Shown one piece after another: positions 7,378 to 15,640 of a stretch of 19,486 nucleotides of DNA. The translations under genes were made by a program, and so were the position numbers. Under the pieces are notes generated by a model. The model saw nothing but the letters and a program-made list of their open reading frames with translations. It had not been told where the DNA came from and did no database searches. Origin of the DNA: Bacilli bacterium (lineage in GTDB: Bacteria > Bacillota_I > Bacilli_A > RF39 > UBA660); the NCBI GenBank assembly GCA_900757295.1, contig CAAENH010000025.1:1-19486 (forward strand), written 5' to 3'. Position 1 is the first letter of the stretch, and the number at the start of each line of letters is the position of its first letter.

Positions 7378-7399
7378 AATGGAAATCTGGAGTGGTTAT

Positions 7400-8305
7400 A
7401 TGTATCATAGTGATATTAATTTGAATTTATATAAAATATTTTATGAAGTAGCTACATGTGAGAGTATATCTAGTGCAGCAAAAAAATTAATTATAACACA
7501 GTCAGCTGTTAGTAAAGCTATAAAGAAATTAGAAGAAGATTTGGATACTGATCTTTTTTATCGAAATACTAAAGGTGTAAAATTAACTGAAAAAGGAGAA
7601 GAATTGTTCTTTTATGTAACAGAAGCATTTAATAATTTAATTACAGCTGAAAGAACAATGGTAGAAAATAAAAATTTAACAAAAGGAAAAATATCTATTG
7701 GTGTTCCTTCTCAAATTGGATCTTTTTACATCTTTGAAGATATTACAAATTTTCATAAAAAATATCCTAATATTGAAATAACTATTATAAGTAAAACAAC
7801 AACTCAACTTTTAAAATTACTTGAACAACACGAAATAGATTTTATTATTGATACATCTCCTATTAAATCTAAAAGTAATGATATTATAGTAAAACCTTTA
7901 ATTGAAGTAGAAAATTGTTTTGTAATAAATGCTAATTCAAATATTAATTATGTTGATATAAATGGTGTTAAGGATTTAATAAACTATCCTTTAGTTTTAC
8001 CAATTAAAGGTACTAATAATAGAAAACAATTGGATAAAATTTTTGATAAACATAATGTTGTAGTAAATGATGTTATTAATATTCATACAAGTGAAATGAT
8101 TGTAGGAGCAGTAAAAAAAGATTTAGGAATTGGATACATTTTAAAAGATGTTGTAAAAGACAATATATTGAATAATGAATTTATATTAATTAATCTGAAA
8201 GAAGAACTACCTAAAACAGAGATTAATTTAGTTTATATTAAGAGATATTTAACTATTGCACCAAGATATTTTATTGAAAATTATTTACATATAAAGATAG
8301 ATTGA
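7400..8305 (+). CDS. LysR-family transcriptional regulator
   Basis: A 301-residue protein starting MYHSDINLNLYKIF. GGAG (7389-7392) lies 7 bases before this ATG, while the in-frame ATG at 7379 lies almost on the -10 box and lacks a ribosome binding site. The N-terminal winged helix-turn-helix is typical: SISSAAKKLIITQSAVSKAIKKLEE, then LFYRNTKGVKLTEKGEEL, followed by the long linker helix. From about residue 85 comes a periplasmic-binding-protein-like effector domain (KISIGVPSQIGS..., then GVKDLINYPLVLP, then GAVKKDLGIGYIL). It should bind DNA as a tetramer and respond to a small molecule that cannot be predicted. Unlike most LysR genes it runs in the same direction as the next genes, 91 bases upstream of them, which are its most likely targets. 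No paired terminator follows it. Confidence 0.9.
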   Translation: MYHSDINLNLYKIFYEVATCESISSAAKKLIITQSAVSKAIKKLEEDLDTDLFYRNTKGVKLTEKGEELFFYVTEAFNNLITAERTMVENKNLTKGKISIGVPSQIGSFYIFEDITNFHKKYPNIEITIISKTTTQLLKLLEQHEIDFIIDTSPIKSKSNDIIVKPLIEVENCFVINANSNINYVDINGVKDLINYPLVLPIKGTNNRKQLDKIFDKHNVVVNDVINIHTSEMIVGAVKKDLGIGYILKDVVKDNILNNEFILINLKEELPKTEINLVYIKRYLTIAPRYFIENYLHIKID

Positions 8306-8317
8306 ATATGAACAAAA

Positions 8318-8334
8318 TTCATAGGTATTATGAA
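8318..8334. promoter_or_regulatory. 17-nt dyad, candidate LysR binding site
   Basis: TTCATA (8318-8323) and TATGAA (8329-8334) are perfect inverted repeats with a 5-base spacer. The centre (8326) is about 55 bases upstream of the start expected from the -10 box at 8370-8375, a usual position for a LysR-type activator site. It follows directly after the regulator's own stop codon. No binding data exist here. Confidence 0.35.
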
Positions 8335-8346
8335 AAATTAAGTACT

Positions 8347-8375
8347 TTTTCCATTTATTATATTGATGCTATAAT
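8347..8375 (+). promoter_or_regulatory. Candidate promoter of the radical-SAM/HAD pair
   Basis: A consensus TATAAT at 8370-8375 has a poor -35 box (TTTTCC, 8347-8352) 17 bases upstream, as is common for activator-dependent promoters. A GAGGCG ribosome binding site follows and leads to the ATG at 8397. Confidence 0.45.
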
Positions 8376-8396
8376 TTTTTCGTGAGGCGAAGTTAA

Positions 8397-9527
8397 ATGG
8401 AAAATGTAAAAACAACAGATATTGCATTATTTGCAAAATCTTTTTATTTATTAGGTGATTCTTTAGATCATTGTTATGATTGTAAGTATTGTAGATTAAA
8501 TGGAGAAAAGAGTGAAGATAAGCACTATAATATTTTACCAAGTGAAATAAATCCTATTTTTACAAACTTACCAGTTGCTGTTAATTTATTTTATGGTGAT
8601 CCATTATTACAAATAGATAATACAGTTAATTATTTAAGAAAATTAGAAGAAGCAGAACATAAAGGACCGGTTATTATTGTTACTAAAGGTGATTTTTCAA
8701 AGTTTCCTGATGAACGTTTTAATCTTGATTTGCATATAGCTTTTTCAACATTTGGAGTGAATTCTTACTTAGATGGTAGTAGTATGGAACGCTTCGAAAA
8801 TAATTTAAAACAAATAGAGTTACGTAAAAATAATTATAAATATTCAATAGAATATCGACCAATTGTTTACAATGTGAATGATACAGTAGAAGCATTTGAA
8901 AAGGTATTTACATTAGCAAAAAAATACAATTTAGCAGTTGGATATTCTGGCTTGCAAGGAAAACCAGAAAGCGTGAAAATATGGCAAGAAAAGAAAATCA
9001 ATTTACAGCCATATCCTGGTTATAAATTTGGTCATAAAAAAATAATTGACGATAAAGTAGTAATGTTGTTTGAAAAGATGGCTAAGTATTATAATGTCCC
9101 AGTTTTTAGAAAAACATCTTGTTTATTTTCATATGTTCATGGTTTTGAAAGAGATTATAATGCTCATTATTATAGGCCAAATGAAATGGGATGTAATAAT
9201 TGTATAATGAAAGATAAATGTATGAACTTTAAGAAAAACTTATCACTAGATAATAATTTAGATGAAGTTATTCCTTTTAAATATGAAATTATTAATAAGC
9301 AAAAACATGAGTGTATACTAAAGAAAAAGGGAATATGTGAATATCCTACTGAAGATTGCAGTAATATTAGTGGAAATGTTATTCATATTTCTAAAATGCT
9401 TACTACTAGTGATGTTAGAGTTATAAAATGGTTAACCGGTTATACTGTTGATGCTAATTTTAATGATTCGTTTTTGATTAGTGAAGATTGGATTAAAAAT
9501 AAATCTTTAATATTGAGGAATAAATAA
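8397..9527 (+). CDS. Radical-SAM-like protein with a shortened CX2CX2C motif and extra C-terminal cysteines
   Basis: A 376-residue protein. Near the N-terminus is C26-Y-D-C29-K-Y-C32-R, resembling the usual radical SAM CxxxCxYC cluster loop but one residue shorter. Downstream, NLFYGDPLLQ (about 63-72) stands where radical SAM enzymes carry the GGEP SAM-binding motif. VIIVTKGDF (92-100), LDLHIAFSTFG and YSIEYRPI follow as barrel strands. A second set, C242, C266-x2-C269-x5-C275, and a third, C306-x7-C314-x6-C321, may hold an auxiliary iron-sulfur cluster. Expected role: reductive SAM cleavage and radical chemistry on an unknown substrate in the cytosol of an anaerobe. The stop overlaps the start of the HAD gene by one base (TAATG), implying linked function. 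The fold assignment is inference from motifs; the CX2CX2C spacing makes it less than certain. Confidence 0.68.
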   Translation: MENVKTTDIALFAKSFYLLGDSLDHCYDCKYCRLNGEKSEDKHYNILPSEINPIFTNLPVAVNLFYGDPLLQIDNTVNYLRKLEEAEHKGPVIIVTKGDFSKFPDERFNLDLHIAFSTFGVNSYLDGSSMERFENNLKQIELRKNNYKYSIEYRPIVYNVNDTVEAFEKVFTLAKKYNLAVGYSGLQGKPESVKIWQEKKINLQPYPGYKFGHKKIIDDKVVMLFEKMAKYYNVPVFRKTSCLFSYVHGFERDYNAHYYRPNEMGCNNCIMKDKCMNFKKNLSLDNNLDEVIPFKYEIINKQKHECILKKKGICEYPTEDCSNISGNVIHISKMLTTSDVRVIKWLTGYTVDANFNDSFLISEDWIKNKSLILRNK

Positions 9528-10153
9528 TGAAAATAGGCTTAGATATTGACGGAGTTATTCTAGATTTTGAAAGAACAATGAGGTGTTATGCTGAGTTATA
9601 TGACTTATTTATATTAAAAAAAGATGGTGTTAAAAATAGTGAAGAGTTTGATTATTTAAAAAAATATGATTGGACTTTAGAGGAGAAAAATGCTTTTATT
9701 GATGAATATTTAATTTATGCAACTTTAAATAATACTTCTTTATTACCTTTAGCTAAAGAAATGATTGAGTTTTTTAAAATAGAAGGTTATAACTATTATT
9801 TTATAACAGCAAGAGGACTTTTAAATAAGAAAACAAAATCTGCAGTGATTAATGTTTTTCAAAAATATGTACTTCCTATTGATAATATATATTTTGAAGT
9901 GAAAGATAAAGTAATTAAATGTAAGGAAATTGGAATTGATTTAATGATAGAAGATAATCCTGATATTTGTAAAAAGCTGATAGAAAATAAAATTAACACT
10001 CTATATTTTAGAGATAAGGATAGTAAAAAAATAGAAGATAATGATTATTTATGCGAAGTTTCTAATATTGGAGAAATTTTAAGATATATTGTAAAAAAAT
10101 ATGGCTATAATAATTCGACAGAAACTTATAAAAGAATTTTAAAAAAATTATAA
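9527..10153 (+). CDS. HAD-superfamily phosphatase, 5'(3')-deoxyribonucleotidase-like
   Basis: 208 residues with all HAD landmarks. Motif I is DIDGV (D6 nucleophile, D8 acid). Motif II is FITARG (T94). A motif III lysine lies among K126-K133, and motif IV is IEDNPD (E142, D143). A helical cap lies between motifs I and II (about 14-75), as in the NT5C/YqfW-type nucleotidases, which dephosphorylate nucleoside monophosphates. The small-molecule substrate here is unknown. The ATG overlaps the radical-SAM stop codon by one base and has GAGG 9-12 bases upstream, so the pair is co-translated. The phosphatase could act on a phosphorylated product of the radical enzyme. It ends 9 bases before the hairpin at 10163-10187. 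Confidence 0.75.
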   Translation: MKIGLDIDGVILDFERTMRCYAELYDLFILKKDGVKNSEEFDYLKKYDWTLEEKNAFIDEYLIYATLNNTSLLPLAKEMIEFFKIEGYNYYFITARGLLNKKTKSAVINVFQKYVLPIDNIYFEVKDKVIKCKEIGIDLMIEDNPDICKKLIENKINTLYFRDKDSKKIEDNDYLCEVSNIGEILRYIVKKYGYNNSTETYKRILKKL

Positions 10154-10162
10154 AATAAAAAA

Positions 10163-10187
10163 TGTAGACATGGAATGAACGTCTACA
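10163..10187 (-). terminator. Terminator between converging HAD and Ca2+-ATPase genes
   Basis: TGTAGAC (10163-10169) and GTCTACA (10181-10187) form a perfect 7-bp stem with an 11-base loop. On the minus strand the stem is followed by TTTTTTATTTT, a good intrinsic terminator for the ATPase gene. On the plus strand the tail is only AATTTAAT, so rightward termination after the HAD gene is possible but weaker. Confidence 0.7.
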
Positions 10188-10189
10188 AT

Positions 10190-12793
10190 TTAATCTTTAA
10201 AAATCTTATTTATTATTATCTTAGAATATTCATCAATTAAAAATATTAAAATTACTAATGAAAGGCAATAAAATGCTTGAATTAAAGTTAATGGTGATAT
10301 TTTGAAAATAACTCTTAATGGTGTAGTAAATATTATTATTTGGATTATTAGTAGAATTAGCATACTATGATTTAAATATTTATTATTAAATAAATTTTTA
10401 TTTAGGACATTTTTCTTTAAATTTTTGCATGAATAAGCATATATCATTTCAATTAAAGTAAGGGTTAAGAAAGCCATAGTGGTGGCAATTTCTACATTAT
10501 ATAGTTTTATATTTATAAAATAAATGAGAATGATAGCAGTTGTTTTTAAGAAAGATGATAAAACCATTTTTGCAATTAGAAATGGAGTGAAAAAAGTACT
10601 ATCTTTTTTTCTGATTTTACGTTTCATAATATTTTCTTCACTATTTTCAAATGCTAAAGCAATTGCTGGAATAGAGTCAGTTATCATATTAATATATAAT
10701 AATTGAATAGGTAGAAATATTTCTAAACCAAATATCATTCCTATAAATACTATAAGTGTTTCTGCAATATTACCAGTTAATAAATAAACTAAGACATTTC
10801 TAATGTTATCATATATTCTTCTACCTTCTTTTACAGCAGTAATAATAGTAGAAAAACTATCATCAGCAAGGATTATATCGGAAACATTTTTTGAAACTTC
10901 TGTCCCAGTAATTCCCATTCCTACACCAATATCAGCTTTTTTTAATGCAGGAGCATCATTAACTCCATCACCAGTCATTGCAACAATTTTTCCGTTTTCT
11001 TTCCAAGCATTTACGATGTCAACTTTATTTGATGGACTAACTCTTGCATAAACAGAGTAGTTATTTATTTTTTGCATTAATTCTTGTTTACTCATTTTAT
11101 CTATTTGTTCTCCACTAATAGCTTCTTTATCGCTATTTAAAATACCAATTTCTTTAGCTATAGCAGTTGCTGTAGATAAACTATCACCAGTTATCATAAC
11201 AGGCTTTATATGTGCGGATTTACAAGCACAAATTGCATCTTTTACATCATTTCTTGGTGGGTCAATCATAGCAGTCATACCAAGAAATATTAAATTATTT
11301 TCTAAATCATTATCTAAAGTATAAGAATTGTCAATTTCTTTATATGCAAAAGCTAATACTCTATAAGCTTTATTAGACTCTTCTTGTTCAATTTCTTTAA
11401 GACTATCTATTTTTGATCTCGTTAATTTTAATACAGTATTATTTTCATAAATATAGGAACAATGTTTAATGATTGAATCAAAACTACCTTTAGTATAAAT
11501 GGTTACTTTATCATTATTTTTATTAATAGTAGACATCATTTTACGATCAGAGTCAAAAGGTAATTCATTAATTCTAGGATTATTTTTTCTTAATTTATTA
11601 ATATCTATTTTTTCTTCACAAATTTCATAAAGAGCAATTTCTGTTGGATCACCAATATAATTGTCATTATTTTTTTCTACATCGTTATTTAAAGACATTA
11701 CATTAAGTAATAAATTATCATTTTTAATATTTTCACAAGAGATTATGTTTTTGTCAAAATATAACTCTCTTATTTTCATTTTATTTTGAGTTATAGTGCC
11801 TGTTTTATCAGAGCAGATGACTTCTGTAGATCCTAATGTTTCTACACTAGACATTTTTCTAACTATGGCTCTTTTTTTAGCCATGGTATTCATTCCTAGT
11901 GATAAAGTAATAGTAATAACAGCAGGGAGACCCTCAGGAATTGCAGCAACTGCTAATGAGATAGACAATAAAACGATTTCTAAAATATCCATACCTTTTA
12001 TAATTCCTATTATAAACATAATGAATATTATAATTAAGATAATAAATGATAGAAATTTACTAATTTCATCAATTTTTCTTTGAAGAGGTGTAATCTCTTT
12101 AATTTCTTCGTTTAAACTTTTAGCAATTATACCAAATTCGGTATTCATGCCTGTTTCACATACAACGGCTTGGCACTTTCCATATACAATATTGGTTCCT
12201 GAGTAAATCATGTTAGTTCTTTGAGACAATGAAACATTATCTTCTAATTTAATAGCATTTTTAGAAACTGGAATAGATTCTCCTGTAAGAGATGATTCAT
12301 CTACTTTTAAAGATGCTTCCCAGATTATTCTGGCATCTGCAGGAACTTTATCTCCTGCTTCAAGTACTAAAATATCACCTTTAACAATATCTTCACTATT
12401 TATTATTTTTATCTTATCATCTCTTTTAACTTTTATATTAGACACTTGCATCTTTTTTAATGATTCTATTGCTTGATCGGCTTTTTGTTCTTGAACAAAT
12501 CCAAGTATAGCATTTAAAATAACAATTGTTAAAATAATGATGCTATCGGTGAATGGTTCTTTATTAATAAAAGAAAGGACAAATGATACTATGGCTGATA
12601 TTATTAAAATGATAATCATAGCATCATTAAATTCATTTAAAAATTTTTTTAATTTAGATTTCTTTTTTGATTCTTTGATAGTATTTTTGCCATCTTTATT
12701 TAATCTTTTTAAAGCTTCATTGTTTGAAAGCCCATTTTCACTTGTATTTAGTTTTTTTAATGCATCTTTTATATTTAAATTATAAAACTTCAT
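10190..12793 (-). CDS. P2A-type calcium-transporting ATPase
   Basis: An 867-residue cation pump of the SERCA-like class that exports Ca2+ from the cytosol at the cost of ATP. Order: cation-ATPase N-terminal domain (1-55), membrane helices M1-M2 (about 57-104), actuator domain with TGES (170-173), M3-M4 with PEGLP (286-290), phosphorylation motif DKTGT (329-333, D329 phosphorylated), nucleotide domain with KGSFD (435-439), hinge TGDGVND (607-613), then M5-M10. The Ca2+-site residues of SERCA are all matched: E287 in M4, N675 and E678 in M5, N702, T705 and D706 in M6, and E782 in M8. This suggests two sites per cycle. AGAGG lies 8 bases before the ATG. It diverges from the ABC-F gene and stands alone. 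Confidence 0.92.
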   Translation of the reverse strand: MKFYNLNIKDALKKLNTSENGLSNNEALKRLNKDGKNTIKESKKKSKLKKFLNEFNDAMIIILIISAIVSFVLSFINKEPFTDSIIILTIVILNAILGFVQEQKADQAIESLKKMQVSNIKVKRDDKIKIINSEDIVKGDILVLEAGDKVPADARIIWEASLKVDESSLTGESIPVSKNAIKLEDNVSLSQRTNMIYSGTNIVYGKCQAVVCETGMNTEFGIIAKSLNEEIKEITPLQRKIDEISKFLSFIILIIIFIMFIIGIIKGMDILEIVLLSISLAVAAIPEGLPAVITITLSLGMNTMAKKRAIVRKMSSVETLGSTEVICSDKTGTITQNKMKIRELYFDKNIISCENIKNDNLLLNVMSLNNDVEKNNDNYIGDPTEIALYEICEEKIDINKLRKNNPRINELPFDSDRKMMSTINKNNDKVTIYTKGSFDSIIKHCSYIYENNTVLKLTRSKIDSLKEIEQEESNKAYRVLAFAYKEIDNSYTLDNDLENNLIFLGMTAMIDPPRNDVKDAICACKSAHIKPVMITGDSLSTATAIAKEIGILNSDKEAISGEQIDKMSKQELMQKINNYSVYARVSPSNKVDIVNAWKENGKIVAMTGDGVNDAPALKKADIGVGMGITGTEVSKNVSDIILADDSFSTIITAVKEGRRIYDNIRNVLVYLLTGNIAETLIVFIGMIFGLEIFLPIQLLYINMITDSIPAIALAFENSEENIMKRKIRKKDSTFFTPFLIAKMVLSSFLKTTAIILIYFINIKLYNVEIATTMAFLTLTLIEMIYAYSCKNLKKNVLNKNLFNNKYLNHSMLILLIIQIIIFTTPLRVIFKISPLTLIQAFYCLSLVILIFLIDEYSKIIINKIFKD

Positions 12794-12826
12794 ATTATTT
12801 ACCTCTTATTATTATTTTCAAGTCTA

Positions 12827-12835
12827 ATTATATCA
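12827..12835 (-). promoter_or_regulatory. Extended -10 promoter of the Ca2+-ATPase gene
   Basis: On the minus strand the sequence reads TGATATAAT, an extended -10 (TGN plus TATAAT, 12832-12827), about 35 bases upstream of the ATG. No good -35 box is visible, consistent with an extended -10 promoter. Confidence 0.45.
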
Positions 12836-12878
12836 TATATATCAATCTTTAAATATGGAATAAATTTATTATTAATGG

Positions 12879-12884
12879 TATACT
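12879..12884 (+). promoter_or_regulatory. Candidate -10 box of the ABC-F operon
   Basis: TATACT at 12879-12884 lies 25 bases before the ATG at 12909. A TGGAAT sequence (12857-12862) could serve as a poor -35 box, 16 bases upstream. Weak support. Confidence 0.3.
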
Positions 12885-12908
12885 AAACGATAAATGGGAG
12901 TTATTCAT

Positions 12909-14771
12909 ATGGAATATAAAATTGTAAATGGTGCTGTTACATATCAACAAAATACTGTTTTAGAGGAAATTAATTTTGAAATAAAGGATAAGGATAAAAT
13001 TGCAATAGTGGGAAGAAATGGCTGTGGTAAGACTACACTACTAAAATCTTTAATTAATAATGAACTTCTAGAAACAGGTCTTGCTAATGAAGATTTAAAA
13101 ATAATAAAAATTGGTAATCCTACAATAGGTTATCAACAACAAAACACTTTTTCTAATTTAAATATTACTTTAATTGTTGAAATATTAAAAAATTATAAAC
13201 AATTAATTAATATGGAAAAAAAGATTAAATATCTAGAAGAACAATTAAAGACCGATGATGCTATTAAATTTATTGATGAATACACAACTATGCTTGAAAA
13301 ATATAAATTAAATGGCGGGTATGAATATAAAAAAGAGTATGAACTTGCATTATTGAAATTTGGTTTTAGTAATGAAGATAAATATAAAAAATTAGAAGAG
13401 TTTTCAGGAGGTCAGAGAACAAAGTTAGCATTTTTAAAATTACTTTTGAGCAAGCCTGATATATTATTACTAGATGAGCCAACTAACCATTTGGATATAA
13501 CTACAGTAGAATGGTTAGAAGATTATTTAAAGAATTATCCAAAAGCTGTTGTTATTGTTTCACATGATAGAATGTTTTTAGATAATATTGTAAATAAAGT
13601 ATATGAAATAGAATATGGAATGTTAACAAAATATAAAGGAAATTATTCTTCTTTTGAAAAACAAAAGAAAGCTAATTATGAAAAACAATTAAAAGATTAT
13701 GAGTATCAACAAAAAGAGATTAAGCGTTTAAAAAGCATAGCTGACCGCTTTAGATATAAACCTAGTAAAGCGTCAATGGCAATGTCTAAATTAAGAAAAA
13801 TTGAACAAATGGATATAATTGATAAACCTCAGAAATTCGATTCTAAAACTTTTAAAACAGAATTGAAAATAGAAAAAAGTAGCGATATTGTTTTAAGCGT
13901 AAAAGATTTAGAATTTGGTTTTGATGGAAATTGTTTGGGAAAAACTAACTTTGAGTTACATAAAGGCCAAAAATTAGCTATAATTGGTGCTAATGGTAAA
14001 GGTAAATCAACATTGCTTAAAACAATTATGGAATTAATCCCTAAAATTTCAGGCTCATTTAAGTATGGATATAATGTAAAAAAAGAGTATTTTGATCAAC
14101 AATTAGAATTTATAAATGAAGAAAATACGGTTTATGAAGAATATGAACAATCTTTTCCAGATTGTAATACTTTACAAATAAGAAAAATTTTAGGAACCTT
14201 TCAATTTACAAATGATGATATTTATAAACAAATAAAGCAATTATCTGGTGGCGAAAAAGTTCGATTAAGACTATGTAAAATTTTTAAACATAATCCTAAT
14301 TTGTTAATATTAGATGAACCAACTAATCACTTAGATATAATTGGCAAAGAAAGTCTAGAAAATATTTTAACATTATATGAAGGAGCTATATTATTTGTTT
14401 CTCATGATAGATATTTTGTAAATAAAATAGCAGATTCTTTACTTATTTTTGAAGATGATAATATTAAGTTTTTCAATGGTAATTATAAAGATTATATGGA
14501 TTATAAAAATAATGAGATTAAAACTGAAGTAAAGGTAAAAGCAAATGTTAAAACAAAAGGTGATGTTACTAGAAATATTAAAGCTATTAATAGAAAGTTG
14601 GAAAAGGAAATAGAAAATTTGGAAAAGTCTATTAGTATAGTTAATAATAAAATGCTTCAAGAAGAGTTTTATAGTGATTATAAAAAAATGAATGAATTAC
14701 AAAAAGAATTAGAAAATTTAAATGCTTGTTTAGAAGAAAAATATTTAGAGTGGGAAGAAATTAATAGTTAG
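12909..14771 (+). CDS. ABC-F family ATPase (YdiF/YfmR-like ribosome-associated protein)
   Basis: 620 residues with two ABC ATPase modules and no membrane segments, the mark of ABC-F proteins that act on the ribosome (translation factors or antibiotic-protection proteins). Module 1: Walker A GRNGCGKT (35-42), signature SGGQR (166-170), Walker B LLLLDEPTNHLD (about 185-196). The inter-domain linker carries RFRYKPSKA (about 280-288). Module 2: Walker A GANGKGKST (360-368), signature SGGEK (446-450) and LILDEPTNHLD. A charged C-terminal coiled coil runs from about 558 to 620. The start chosen is ATG 12909, with GGGAG 8 bases before it; the in-frame ATG at 12894 overlaps that site and is unlikely. 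The metallophosphoesterase gene follows after 9 bases, so the two form an operon. The linker is short, more like housekeeping ABC-F proteins than Vga/Msr resistance proteins. Confidence 0.88.
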   Translation: MEYKIVNGAVTYQQNTVLEEINFEIKDKDKIAIVGRNGCGKTTLLKSLINNELLETGLANEDLKIIKIGNPTIGYQQQNTFSNLNITLIVEILKNYKQLINMEKKIKYLEEQLKTDDAIKFIDEYTTMLEKYKLNGGYEYKKEYELALLKFGFSNEDKYKKLEEFSGGQRTKLAFLKLLLSKPDILLLDEPTNHLDITTVEWLEDYLKNYPKAVVIVSHDRMFLDNIVNKVYEIEYGMLTKYKGNYSSFEKQKKANYEKQLKDYEYQQKEIKRLKSIADRFRYKPSKASMAMSKLRKIEQMDIIDKPQKFDSKTFKTELKIEKSSDIVLSVKDLEFGFDGNCLGKTNFELHKGQKLAIIGANGKGKSTLLKTIMELIPKISGSFKYGYNVKKEYFDQQLEFINEENTVYEEYEQSFPDCNTLQIRKILGTFQFTNDDIYKQIKQLSGGEKVRLRLCKIFKHNPNLLILDEPTNHLDIIGKESLENILTLYEGAILFVSHDRYFVNKIADSLLIFEDDNIKFFNGNYKDYMDYKNNEIKTEVKVKANVKTKGDVTRNIKAINRKLEKEIENLEKSISIVNNKMLQEEFYSDYKKMNELQKELENLNACLEEKYLEWEEINS

Positions 14772-14780
14772 GAGTGAATT

Positions 14781-15584
14781 ATGGAATTAAAAGTAGACTA
14801 TGTTTCAGATATTCATTTAACTCATTATGTTAAATATGATGCAGATATTTCTGTGATTAATAAATTTATTATGAAAAATATTGGTAATCAATCTAAGGGA
14901 GAAATATTAGTTATTGCTGGTGATATAGATGAAAATTTAGATAGAGTAAATGCAGTGTTAAATTGTTGCTTAAATTATTACGAAAAAGTTATATTTGTTG
15001 CTGGTAATCATGAATATTATATTCCTCATATTAAATTTCTTTATATGGATGAAAAAGCAAAAGAATATGAATATAACAGTAATAATAAAATAATTAGATT
15101 AAATGAATTATACGGTGATAATGAAAATATTATTTTTCTAGATAGAAACAGTTATAATAATGGAATTTTTAGATATAAAGATTTTTTAATTGCTGGTGAT
15201 ACTCTATGGTATTTACCTATATCATTTTTAGATTGGCATTATTATTATCCTAATTCTAATGATTCTAGATTTATAATGTCTGATTTAAATAAAAGAGAAA
15301 AAATAACTAATATGCATAATGAAAGTAAGCAGTGGTATGAAAGTTTACCAAATAATTTAGATTTGATGATTAGTCATGTACCACCAATAAAAAATAAAAA
15401 TAATAATCACGGTAATAATTGTTGTTACTTCAATGAAGTGAAAGATATTAAATCAAGTAATTGGATTTATGGTCATGATCATAAATCTAATGAAGTAATA
15501 ATTAATGATACTAAGTTTGTTTCTAATCCTTGGGGTTATGAATGTAAAGATTTTAGAATAAAAACATTAACTTTAAAAAAATAG
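14781..15584 (+). CDS. Calcineurin-like metallophosphoesterase
   Basis: 267 residues with every two-metal phosphoesterase motif in order: DIH (D10, H12), GDID (D48), GNHE (N76, H77), SHVPP (H199) and GHDH (H232, H234). It should hydrolyse phosphomono- or diesters with Mn2+/Fe2+ in the cytosol; the substrate cannot be inferred. No signal peptide or extra domain. It lies 9 bases after the ABC-F gene with its own GGAG ribosome binding site. The stop codon is part of the terminator hairpin at 15566-15595. Confidence 0.87.
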   Translation: MELKVDYVSDIHLTHYVKYDADISVINKFIMKNIGNQSKGEILVIAGDIDENLDRVNAVLNCCLNYYEKVIFVAGNHEYYIPHIKFLYMDEKAKEYEYNSNNKIIRLNELYGDNENIIFLDRNSYNNGIFRYKDFLIAGDTLWYLPISFLDWHYYYPNSNDSRFIMSDLNKREKITNMHNESKQWYESLPNNLDLMISHVPPIKNKNNNHGNNCCYFNEVKDIKSSNWIYGHDHKSNEVIINDTKFVSNPWGYECKDFRIKTLTLKK

Positions 15585-15595
15585 TTAATTTTTTT
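15566..15595 (+). terminator. Terminator overlapping the metallophosphoesterase stop codon
   Basis: ATTAACT (15566-15572) and AGTTAAT (15583-15589) form a perfect 7-bp stem with a 10-base A-rich loop, followed by TTTTTT (15590-15595). The TAG stop (15582-15584) lies at the start of the right arm. The stem is AT-rich, so its strength is uncertain. Confidence 0.6.
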
Positions 15596-15614
15596 ATTAA
15601 TCTTTATATTATCA

Positions 15615-15623
15615 TGTTATAAT
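15615..15623 (+). promoter_or_regulatory. Extended -10 promoter of the nuclease-AAA operon
   Basis: TGTTATAAT gives an extended -10 (TG at 15615-15616, TATAAT at 15618-15623), 17 bases before the ATG at 15641. A GGTGA ribosome binding site (15632-15636) is weak. The leader would be very short. Confidence 0.45.
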
Positions 15624-15640
15624 TTTATTATGGTGATAAT

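Larger units (their letters stand above)
7057..7399. other. Intergenic region between tnpV and the LysR gene, with an orphan terminator
   Basis: About 340 bases without a convincing gene. From left to right it holds the tnpV ribosome binding site and promoter with its repeats (7057-7126), very AT-rich sequence with a weak TTGTTA (7141-7146)-N18-TAATTA (7165-7170) promoter-like pair, a strong plus-strand terminator (7254-7282) and the LysR promoter (7348-7377). Short ATG frames here have 2-4 codons or run through the terminator, so they are not called. It is the probable boundary between the accessory block and the chromosome, but no flanking direct repeat could be identified. Confidence 0.5.

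Noticed and set aside
7227..7378. Short rightward frame starting ATG TGC in the tnpV-LysR gap
   Set aside because: It runs through the strong terminator and the LysR promoter and has no ribosome binding site.
7379..7399. Upstream ATG for the LysR gene
   Set aside because: It lies two bases after the -10 box, so the transcript would not include it; the ATG at 7400 has GGAG at a proper distance.
8338..8541. Leftward ORF over the start of the radical-SAM-like gene
   Set aside because: Antisense shadow of a clear coding frame, with no recognisable motif.
10524..12785. Rightward ORFs inside the Ca2+-ATPase gene
   Set aside because: All are reverse-strand shadows of a complete P-type ATPase with every motif intact.
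12894..12908. Earlier ATG for the ABC-F gene
   Set aside because: It overlaps the GGGAG ribosome binding site that serves the ATG at 12909.
12909..14771. ABC-F protein as an antibiotic-resistance determinant
   Set aside because: The linker is short and the domain layout with a C-terminal coiled coil fits YdiF/YfmR-type housekeeping members; nothing specific for Vga, Lsa or Msr is seen.
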